From the NCBI RefSeq assembly GCF_900110275.1, contig NZ_FODC01000006.1, forward strand, positions 248,001 to 312,000: DNA of 64,000 nt, in the 5' to 3' direction. Positions within the stretch are counted from its first letter, which is position 1; each line of letters begins with the position of its first letter. A program made the position numbers and the translations under genes. Source of the stretch: Duganella sp. CF517 (GTDB lineage Bacteria > Pseudomonadota > Gammaproteobacteria > Burkholderiales > Burkholderiaceae_D). Shown here piece after piece: positions 24,062 to 30,644 of this stretch. The notes under the pieces are model-generated. The model saw only the letters and a list, made by a program, of their open reading frames with translations, was not told the origin of the DNA and searched no databases.

Positions 24062-25246
24062 TTAGCGGGTTTCCGCGAACAGTTCGCGGCCGATCAGCAT
24101 GCGGCGGATTTCGCTGGTGCCGGCGCCGATTTCGTACAACTTGGCGTCGCGCCACAGGCGGCCGACCGGATACTCGTTGATGTAGCCGTTGCCGCCCAGC
24201 GTCTGGATCGCCTCGCCGGCCATCCAGGTCGCCTTCTCGGCGCTGTACAGGATGGCGCCGGCGGCGTCCTTGCGCAGCTGGCGCACCGCCTCCGGCGTGG
24301 CGGCGCGGTCGCAGGCCTGGCCGACCGCGTACACATAGGCCTTGCACGCCATCATGGTCGAGTACATATCGGCGAGCTTACCCTGCATCAGCTGGAATTC
24401 GCCGATCGCCTGGCCGAACTGTTTGCGGTCGTGGATGTACGGTACGACCGCGTCCATGCATGCCTGCATGATGCCCAGCGGACCGCCGGACAGCACGGTG
24501 CGCTCGAAGTCCAGCCCCGACATCAAGACGTTGACGCCCTTGCCCAGGCCGCCGAGCACGTTCTCGACCGGCACTTCGCAATCCTCGAACACCAGCTCGC
24601 CCGTGTGCGAGCCGCGCATGCCCAGCTTGTCGAGCTTTTGCGCCACCGAGAAACCCTTGTAGCCTTTTTCGATCAGGAAGGCGGTCATGCCCTTGGCGCC
24701 GGCGTCGAGGTCGCTCTTGGCGTAGACCACCAGCACGTCGGCGTCGGGACCGTTGGTGATCCACATCTTGGTGCCGTTGAGCACCCAGCGGTCGCCCTTG
24801 AAGTCGGCGCGCAGCTTCATGCTGACGACGTCGGAACCGGCGTTGGGCTCGGACATCGCCAGCGCGCCGACGTACTCGCCCGAGATCAGCTTCGGCAGGT
24901 ATTTTTGTTTTTGCTCCTCGGTGCCGTTGCGCTTGATCTGGTTGACGCACAGGTTCGAGTGGGCGCCGTACGACAGGCCGACCGAGGCCGATGCGCGCGA
25001 GATTTCCTCCATCGCCACGATGTGGGCCAGGTAGCCCATGTTGGCGCCGCCGTATTCCTCGCCGACGGTGATGCCGAGCACGCCCAGCTCGCCCATCTTG
25101 CGCCACAGGTCCATCGGGAACTGGTCGCTGCGATCGATTTCGGCCGCGCGCGGGGCGATCTCGGCGGCGGCGAACTGTTGCACGGCTTCGCGCAGGGCGG
25201 CGATGTCTTCGCCGTGGTCAAAGGTCAGGCCTGGGAGATGGAGCAT
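24062..25246 (-). CDS. liuA: Isovaleryl-CoA dehydrogenase
   Basis: This 394-residue acyl-CoA dehydrogenase has its catalytic base in the helix G position (Glu248 in LDFERTVLSGG), the hallmark of isovaleryl-CoA dehydrogenases. Other signatures are ALAMSEPNAGSDV and LGGNGYINEYPVGRLWRDAKLYEIGAGTSEIRR. It converts isovaleryl-CoA to 3-methylcrotonyl-CoA, the substrate of the LiuB-containing carboxylase encoded 21 kb away on the same strand. ATG 25246 has GAGG upstream. A LiuR-type palindrome lies 51 bp upstream of the start. Confidence 0.95.
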   Translation of the reverse strand: MLHLPGLTFDHGEDIAALREAVQQFAAAEIAPRAAEIDRSDQFPMDLWRKMGELGVLGITVGEEYGGANMGYLAHIVAMEEISRASASVGLSYGAHSNLCVNQIKRNGTEEQKQKYLPKLISGEYVGALAMSEPNAGSDVVSMKLRADFKGDRWVLNGTKMWITNGPDADVLVVYAKSDLDAGAKGMTAFLIEKGYKGFSVAQKLDKLGMRGSHTGELVFEDCEVPVENVLGGLGKGVNVLMSGLDFERTVLSGGPLGIMQACMDAVVPYIHDRKQFGQAIGEFQLMQGKLADMYSTMMACKAYVYAVGQACDRAATPEAVRQLRKDAAGAILYSAEKATWMAGEAIQTLGGNGYINEYPVGRLWRDAKLYEIGAGTSEIRRMLIGRELFAETR

Positions 25247-25297
25247 GTCATCCTCATTGTTCTGGTTTGATTTGAACGGTCATCATACCTTGGAGTG

Positions 25298-25313
25298 ACG
25301 TTTACGTAAACGT
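25298..25313. promoter_or_regulatory. Predicted LiuR operator upstream of liuA
   Basis: ACGTTTACGTAAACGT is a perfect 16-bp palindrome, extended by AAAG on the right. It lies between the liuR stop and the liuA start. It is the most symmetric of the three matching sites in the window. Confidence 0.7.
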
Positions 25314-25354
25314 AAAGCATGCACGACGTCCGGTATCGTCATCACTCGGCGTCT

Positions 25355-25753
25355 TCAGGCCGTTTTGGCTTCTTCCTGGGCCGCCAGCAGGCGTTTGCAT
25401 TCGTCCTCGTGCGCGGTGATCTCGGCCAGCGACAACTCGATGTCCTCGCGCTGCTGTTCCAGCGTCTGGCGGTGCTGCGCCAGCACGCCGAGGAAGCGGT
25501 TCATCTGGGCGCTGGTGTCCTTGGGCGTTTCGTACATGTCGACCAGGCTCTTGATTTCGGACAGCGACAGGCCCAGGCGCTTGCCGCGCAAGGTCAGCTT
25601 GAGGCGGGTGCGGTCGCGCGGCGTGTAGACGCGGCTGCGGCCGCCGGCGCCCTCGCGGGACGGGCTCAGCAAGCCCTGGTCCTCGTAGAAGCGGATGGCG
25701 CGCGCCGTGATGTCGAATTCACGGGCCAGTTCGGTAATGGTATAGGTAGGCAT
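25355..25753 (-). CDS. liuR: MerR family regulator of leucine/isovalerate catabolism
   Basis: This 132-residue MerR-type activator/repressor has an N-terminal winged helix (TYTITELAREFDITARAIRFYEDQGLL, 2-30) and a C-terminal dimerisation coiled coil (about 75-125). It lacks the metal-binding Cys of metalloregulators. LiuR proteins of proteobacteria control branched-chain amino acid breakdown. Position immediately upstream of liuA and a matching palindrome 29 bp before its own start suggest autoregulation plus control of the liu genes. ATG 25753 (MPTYTITE) fits the family N-terminus; an upstream extension does not. Confidence 0.88.
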   Translation of the reverse strand: MPTYTITELAREFDITARAIRFYEDQGLLSPSREGAGGRSRVYTPRDRTRLKLTLRGKRLGLSLSEIKSLVDMYETPKDTSAQMNRFLGVLAQHRQTLEQQREDIELSLAEITAHEDECKRLLAAQEEAKTA

Positions 25754-26140
25754 CGGGCTCAGGGCGGTAGGTGTTCGATTTCCGTTTACGTCAACGTCAT
25801 GGATATTGTAGCGCGCCTGGCGCGCGCCCGGCACCGATTGTGGCGCGCAGGTATCGTGCGACGCCGATCGGGGGGCGGCGGCATCATACGCTTCCGCGCA
25901 AAAGTGGTCTGGTCGCCACCGGCCAAATAGTGGTAAAATTTACAACTTCAGCATCTCCCAAAAGAGAGGGCAAGATGTTGCCTCTTTTGCAGCACGCGAC
26001 CGAACATAATTTGGTCTGGGTGCTTGCCGGCATCCGCACTTACAGAGGATAGAATGCCAATTTCGACATCCCATCACGTCACCTTCAGCGCACGTTTTCA
26101 AGCGACTGACTTTCATGACGCAACGTGAAATAGTGCACTT
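25754..26140. other. 387-bp divergent intergenic region
   Basis: Apart from the LiuR site near the left end, the region holds a possible -10 (TAAAAT, 25934-25939) for the rightward regulator gene. It also holds a hairpin at 25962-25988 (GGCAA/TTGCC core extended by AAAGAG/CTCTTT) in what would be a leader of about 200 nt. The hairpin ends in a T run and could be an attenuator. No ORF is convincing. Confidence 0.45.
25782..25797. promoter_or_regulatory. Predicted LiuR operator upstream of liuR
   Basis: CCGTTTACGTCAACGT matches the other two LiuR-type sites at 14 or more of 16 positions and lies 29 bp before the liuR start codon. The position suggests autoregulation. Confidence 0.6.
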
Positions 26141-26548
26141 ATGAACTCTTCCAATGAACGCGAAAGCTTTAGCCAGCGCTTGCAGCAGGCTCTTAAGAAC
26201 GCACACTACTCGCCGGACAGCCCCACGCGGCTGGCCCGGGAATTTAATATTCGGTTTGATGGCAGACCGATCACAGTCCACGCGGCGCGCAAATGGCTGG
26301 TGGGCGAGGCCATCCCGACCCAGGAAAAGCTGCGCATGATCGCGCAGTGGTTGGGTGTGCCCGCCGAGTGGCTGCGCTTCGGCGGCGCCGAGGCGGGCGC
26401 CCCGGCCGGCGACAATGGCGGCGGCGTGTCGCGCTTCGAGTCGGTCGACGTCAAACTCATTGCCGATCTACAGCGCCTGGACGAGCATCACCGGCAAATC
26501 GCCCGTGAATTTATTCGCATGCTGGTACGCGTTAACTACCAAAAGTAG
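26141..26548 (+). CDS. Small helix-turn-helix DNA-binding protein
   Basis: This 135-residue protein has an N-terminal XRE/phage-repressor-like helix-turn-helix region (about 10-75, SQRLQQALKNAHY...ARKWLVGEAIPTQEKLRMIAQWLGV). A Gly/Ala-rich hinge (81-95) leads to a helical tail. The domain WLVGEAIPTQEKL is common in beta- and gammaproteobacterial chromosomal regulators of unknown target. A 14-bp palindrome 66 bp after its stop could be its binding site. Confidence 0.75.
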   Translation: MNSSNERESFSQRLQQALKNAHYSPDSPTRLAREFNIRFDGRPITVHAARKWLVGEAIPTQEKLRMIAQWLGVPAEWLRFGGAEAGAPAGDNGGGVSRFESVDVKLIADLQRLDEHHRQIAREFIRMLVRVNYQK

Positions 26549-26613
26549 TCATTTTAAGTACTGGTATGGAGCGATGTCGACCAGTTGTGACGGCGTTGGG
26601 TGTGGATGCGGCG

Positions 26614-26627
26614 TGAAACTAGTTTCA
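26614..26627. promoter_or_regulatory. 14-bp palindrome, possible operator
   Basis: TGAAACTAGTTTCA is a perfect palindrome. A second, nested inverted pair GTGAAA/TTTCAC spans 26613-26636. It sits between the helix-turn-helix gene and the next small gene in an AT-richer stretch, so it may be an operator for either. Confidence 0.4.
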
Positions 26628-26793
26628 TGATTTCACCGGTTTTTGTTCGGAAAAAGTGTATTTGAAGTAGTGACTTTTTATTTTGAGCGCCTTTGCGAAT
26701 TGTCATCGTTTCGACATGGATTTCAGGCACAATGGGGAGTCAGCGCCGCTGAACCGCAGCATTTACTTCGGAGCCAAGCTTTTGAGCCGTCCT

Positions 26794-26964
26794 ATGAAAA
26801 GTAACTACAGCAATGTCGCGCAGCTAAAAGATTTGATGACCGTCCCGCCGATGACCGCCGCCCAGCATGCCGAGGTGATGCGCAAGCGCATCGCCCACCG
26901 CCGCATGGTGGAGGAAGCCAGGGATTTGAAACGCGCCAGCGGATCGCAGTTCGATAAGCGCTAG
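26794..26964 (+). CDS. Small basic protein, unknown
   Basis: This 56-residue, highly charged product (MKSNYSNVAQLKDLMTVPPM...) has an Arg/Lys/Glu-rich helix at about 25-50 and no membrane segment. TTG 26782 with GGAG 8 nt upstream is an alternative start adding four residues. Its stop shares a CTAG with the stop of the convergent ubiX. Codon use matches the neighbours, which favours a real gene. I recognise no family. Confidence 0.5.
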   Translation: MKSNYSNVAQLKDLMTVPPMTAAQHAEVMRKRIAHRRMVEEARDLKRASGSQFDKR

Positions 26965-27578
26965 GCCGGACCGGCACCATGGTCGTTGGACGGGCTGGCC
27001 GGTTTCATGCCGGTCCAGCGCGGGGCCAGCGTGTGCTCGATGCCGAACAGGTCGATGACACGGCCGACGGTGTGGTCCACCATCTCCGCAATGCTTTGCG
27101 GGTTGTGATAAAAGCCCGGCAGCGGCGGGTAGATAATACCGCCCATCTCCGTCACCGCCGTCATGTTGCGCAAGTGCGCGAGATTGAACGGCGTTTCCCT
27201 CACCATCAGCACCAGCCGGCGGCGCTCCTTGAGCACCACGTCGGCCGCGCGCGCGATCAGGTTGTCCGACAGGCCGTGCGCCACCGACGCCAGGGTCTTC
27301 ATCGAGCAGGGCGCGACGATCATGCCGTCCGACTGGAACGAGCCGCTGGCGATCGAGGCGCCGACGTCGCGCACCTTGTGCACCACGTGCGCGTACGATT
27401 CCACTTCCTTGCGCTGCAGGCCGGTTTCCTGGTGCAGGGTGAGGACGGCCGCGTCGGAGACGATCAGGTGCGTCTCGACGTTGGCGGTGTGTTGCAAATG
27501 TTGCAGCAGACGCACACCATACACGGCGCCGGTGGCGCCGGTGATGGCGATAATGATCCGCCGCGGGCGGTCAGGCAT
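26961..27578 (-). CDS. ubiX: Flavin prenyltransferase UbiX
   Basis: This 205-residue enzyme joins FMN to a dimethylallyl unit to make the prenyl-FMN cofactor of UbiD-type decarboxylases, needed in ubiquinone synthesis. Signatures are IAITGATGAVYGVRLLQHL at the N-terminus, IVAPCSMKTLASVAHGLSDNLIARAADV and RETPFNLAHLRNM. The C-terminus has a short extra Pro/Ser/Gly tail. The start overlaps the grxD stop by 8 bp (ATGCCTGA), so the two are coupled. UbiD is not in the window. Confidence 0.95.
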   Translation of the reverse strand: MPDRPRRIIIAITGATGAVYGVRLLQHLQHTANVETHLIVSDAAVLTLHQETGLQRKEVESYAHVVHKVRDVGASIASGSFQSDGMIVAPCSMKTLASVAHGLSDNLIARAADVVLKERRRLVLMVRETPFNLAHLRNMTAVTEMGGIIYPPLPGFYHNPQSIAEMVDHTVGRVIDLFGIEHTLAPRWTGMKPASPSNDHGAGPA

Positions 27579-27882
27579 CCAGCAGCGCTTTCAGCTCGCC
27601 GGACTCGAACATCTCGTTCATGATGTCCGAACCGCCGATGAACTCGCCTTTGACGTAGAGCTGCGGAATGGTCGGCCAGTTCGAGTAGTCCTTGATGCCT
27701 TGGCGCACTTCCGGATCTTCCAGCACGTTGACGGTGGCGATGTTTTCGACGCCGCAGGCTTTCAGGATCTGGATGGCGCGGCCGGAGAAGCCGCATTGCG
27801 GGAACTGGGCGGTGCCCTTCATGAACAGCACCACCGGGGTGGCGGTCACGGTTTCTTTGATCCAGGTTTGTACGTCGCTCAT
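27571..27882 (-). CDS. grxD: Monothiol glutaredoxin (Grx4 type)
   Basis: This 103-residue glutaredoxin carries the monothiol active site CGFS (in QFPQCGFSGRA) and WPTIPQLYVKGEFIGGSDIM, the glutathione-binding region. Grx4-type proteins carry [2Fe-2S] clusters and work with BolA-family partners; an IbaG/BolA gene lies at 49.4 kb. Start 27882 is supported by GAGGCAG upstream. It precedes and overlaps ubiX. Confidence 0.95.
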   Translation of the reverse strand: MSDVQTWIKETVTATPVVLFMKGTAQFPQCGFSGRAIQILKACGVENIATVNVLEDPEVRQGIKDYSNWPTIPQLYVKGEFIGGSDIMNEMFESGELKALLDA

Positions 27883-27957
27883 AGCTGCCTCAGTGTAAAT
27901 AAGTATTAGGTGCGCACATTTTATAAGAAATGCGGCCCCCGCGTACCGACAACCCAC

Positions 27958-28050
27958 GGGGTCAGGTCCGACATTCGGACAAATCCTGATTTTGTCGAAC
28001 TTTTTTGGTTGGCAAAAGTTCAAAAATGTCCGAATGTCGGACCTGACCCC
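27958..28050. repeat. Repeat element B: 24-bp perfect inverted repeat with 45-nt loop
   Basis: The arms 27958-27981 and 28027-28050 are perfectly complementary. The core starts GGGGTCAGGTCCGACATTC and so belongs to the same family as elements A and C, but there is only one direct copy. The inverted arm ends 6 bp from the tex stop codon, the same placement as in element A. It may terminate tex transcription. Confidence 0.8.
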
Positions 28051-28056
28051 CGGGGT

Positions 28057-30405
28057 TTAGCCGCGCAGTTTGGCGAAGGCGGCCGCCATGCTGCCGCCGA
28101 TCGGCTCGGCGCGGGCGGTTTGCTTCTGGTGCTGGCCCATGCTCTTGCGGTCGGTGCGGTCGCTACGCTGCTGCGGCTGCGCGCCGGCTTGCGGGGCGCT
28201 GTCGGTCAGGCGCATCGTCAAGGCGATGCGCTTGCGCTTTTCGTCCACTTCCAGCACCTTTACCTTGACCACCTGGCCGGCCTTGACCACCGTGTGCGGG
28301 TCTTTGACGAAGGTGTTCGACAGGGCGGAGATATGCACCAGGCCGTCCTGGTGCACGCCGATGTCGACGAAGGCGCCGAACGCGGCGACGTTGGTGACCA
28401 CGCCCTCGAGGATCATATCGGGACGCAGGTCGCGGATCTCCTCGACGCCGTCCTTGAAGGTGGCGGTGGTGAATTCCGGACGCGGATCGCGGCCCGGCTT
28501 TTCCAGCTCCTTCAAAATATCGCTGATGGTCGGCACGCCGAACTTGTCGTCGGCATACTTGGCCGGGTTGAGCGACTTGATCAACGCGGTCTCGCCGATG
28601 ACGGCCTTGATGTCTTTCCTGATGTCGCCGAGGATTTTCTCGACCAGCGGGTACGATTCCGGGTGCACCGCCGAGGCGTCCAGCGGATTTTCGCCGCCCA
28701 TCACGCGCAGGAAGCCGGCCGCCTGTTCGAAGGTCTTGTCGCCCAGCCGCGGCACCGACTTGAGCGCGGCGCGCGAGGCGAAGGCGCCCTTGACGTCGCG
28801 GTACGAGACGATGGCCTGCGCCACCGACGTCGACAGCCCCGACACGCGCGCCAGCAGCGGCGCCGACGCGGTGTTGACGTCCACGCCGACGGCATTCACG
28901 CAATCCTCGACGACGGCGTCGAGCGAGCGCGCCAGCTGGGTTTGCGAGACGTCGTGCTGGTACTGGCCGACGCCGATCGATTTCGGGTCGATCTTGACCA
29001 GCTCGGCCAGCGGGTCCTGCAGGCGGCGCGCGATCGAGACGGCGCCGCGCAGCGACACGTCCATGTCCGGCAGCTCGCGCGAGGCGAATTCGGACGCCGA
29101 ATACACCGACGCGCCCGCCTCCGAGACGACGATCTTGGTCATCTTTTGATCCGGATGCTGCTTGATCAAGTCCTGCGCCAGCTTGTCGGTTTCGCGCGAG
29201 GCGGTGCCGTTGCCGATCGAAATCAGCGAGACGTTGTGCTTGGCGGCCAGGCGGCCCAGGGTGTGCAGCGAACCGTCCCAGTCGTTCTTCGGCTGGTGCG
29301 GATAGATGACGGCCGTGTCGACCACCTTGCCGGTGGCGTCGACCACCGCCACCTTGACGCCGGTGCGCAGGCCCGGGTCCAGGCCCATGGTGGCGCGCTG
29401 GCCGGCCGGCGCGGCCAGCAGCAGGGCTTTCAAATTGGTGGCGAAGACGTTGATCGCGTCGAGCTCGGAACGCTCGCGCAGCGCGCCCATCAATTCGGTT
29501 TCCAGGTGCATGAAGCTTTTCACGCGCCAGGTCCAGCGCGCCGTGTCGGCCAGCCATTTGTCGGCCGCGCGGCCCTGGTTCTTGATGCCGAAGCGGGCGG
29601 CGATGCGGCCTTCGCACGGGTTGTGCGGCGCGTCCCATTTCGGTTTCTCGGCTTCGGTGTCGAGCCGCAGGGTGACGTCGAGGATGCCTTCGCGGCGCCC
29701 GCGCATCAGCGCCAGCGCGCGGTGCGACGGCACGGTGCCGATCGTCTCCGAATAATCGAAGTAATCGGCGAATTTTTCGCCTTCGTCTTGCTTTCCTTCA
29801 ATAACCTTCGATTCAACGATGCCATGCTCTTGTACGTACTCGCGCAACGATTGCAGCAACGTGGCGTCCTCGGCGAAGCGCTCCATCAGGATTTGGCGGG
29901 CGCCGTCGAGCGCGGCCTTGGTGTCGGCCACGCCCGCATTGTTGCCGTCGGCGGTGGAGAACGGTTCGCGCAGGAAGCGGGTGGCTTCCGTTTCGGGAGT
30001 CAGTTCGGGGTTGGCCAGCAGGCTGTCGGCCAGCGGCGCGAGGCCCGCTTCGATGGCGATTTGCGCTTTGGTGCGGCGTTTTTGTTTGTACGGAAGATAT
30101 AAGTCTTCCAACCGGGTCTTGTCTTCCGCATGCATGACAGCATCTAATAAGGCCGGCGTCATCTTGTTCTGTTCGGTGATGGAGGCGACGATGGCGGCGC
30201 GGCGGTCTTCCAGCTCGCGCAGGTAGCGCAGGCGCTCTTCGAGCAGACGCAATTGAATGTCGTCGAGGCCGCCGGTGGCTTCCTTGCGGTAACGGGCGAT
30301 GAAGGGCACGGTGGCGCCTTCGTCCAGCAGGGCGATGGCGGCGGCGACCTGGACCGGTTTAGCGGCAAGTTCGAGGGCGAGGCGTTGTTCGATGGAAGGC
30401 AGCAT
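28057..30405 (-). CDS. tex: Tex family RNA-binding transcription accessory protein
   Basis: This 782-residue protein has Tex-like helical N-domains, a YqgF-like RNase H fold domain (around 320-460, MGLDPGLRTGVKVAVVDATGKV), helix-hairpin-helix motifs (around 500-560) and a C-terminal S1 RNA-binding domain (around 650-725, VVTNVAAFGAFVDIGVHQDGLVHIS). Tex is a conserved nucleic-acid-binding factor linked to transcription. The start at 30405 is preferred because AAGGA lies 9 nt upstream; ATG 30414 directly abuts that box. It is divergent from the SNF2 helicase gene. Confidence 0.95.
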   Translation of the reverse strand: MLPSIEQRLALELAAKPVQVAAAIALLDEGATVPFIARYRKEATGGLDDIQLRLLEERLRYLRELEDRRAAIVASITEQNKMTPALLDAVMHAEDKTRLEDLYLPYKQKRRTKAQIAIEAGLAPLADSLLANPELTPETEATRFLREPFSTADGNNAGVADTKAALDGARQILMERFAEDATLLQSLREYVQEHGIVESKVIEGKQDEGEKFADYFDYSETIGTVPSHRALALMRGRREGILDVTLRLDTEAEKPKWDAPHNPCEGRIAARFGIKNQGRAADKWLADTARWTWRVKSFMHLETELMGALRERSELDAINVFATNLKALLLAAPAGQRATMGLDPGLRTGVKVAVVDATGKVVDTAVIYPHQPKNDWDGSLHTLGRLAAKHNVSLISIGNGTASRETDKLAQDLIKQHPDQKMTKIVVSEAGASVYSASEFASRELPDMDVSLRGAVSIARRLQDPLAELVKIDPKSIGVGQYQHDVSQTQLARSLDAVVEDCVNAVGVDVNTASAPLLARVSGLSTSVAQAIVSYRDVKGAFASRAALKSVPRLGDKTFEQAAGFLRVMGGENPLDASAVHPESYPLVEKILGDIRKDIKAVIGETALIKSLNPAKYADDKFGVPTISDILKELEKPGRDPRPEFTTATFKDGVEEIRDLRPDMILEGVVTNVAAFGAFVDIGVHQDGLVHISALSNTFVKDPHTVVKAGQVVKVKVLEVDEKRKRIALTMRLTDSAPQAGAQPQQRSDRTDRKSMGQHQKQTARAEPIGGSMAAAFAKLRG

Positions 30406-30472
30406 GTGGGTCATTCCTTAGCGGTCAAGCCCGGAATGATACGCAATCGGCGCGATTGTGCCAGTCTTGACA

Positions 30473-30539
30473 GTCCAAATGGACCAAGATATGGCCGATC
30501 CGCAAATATTGAACCGTGTTTCAGGTGTCTAAAGACACC
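30473..30539. promoter_or_regulatory. Two palindromes and a -35 box between tex and the SNF2 helicase gene
   Basis: TTGACA at 30467-30472 is followed directly by GTCCAAATGGAC (30473-30484), a 12-bp palindrome that would lie in the promoter spacer. Further right, GGTGTCTAAAGACACC (30524-30539) is a 16-bp perfect palindrome. Both are candidate operators for the rightward helicase unit or the leftward tex gene. Confidence 0.4.
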
Positions 30540-30644
30540 AAAGGCACATAAGCACGCGGGTTTTTCACAAGAATCCGCAAACACGAACGCGTGTATGGCG
30601 GATAATATCGCCTGTTGCCGTTTTTGAACCATCTTTGAACAACA

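Noticed and set aside
25771..26052. 93-codon plus-strand frame upstream of the helix-turn-helix gene
   Set aside because: It covers a LiuR site, a possible promoter and a hairpin, has no ribosome site and no protein-like composition.
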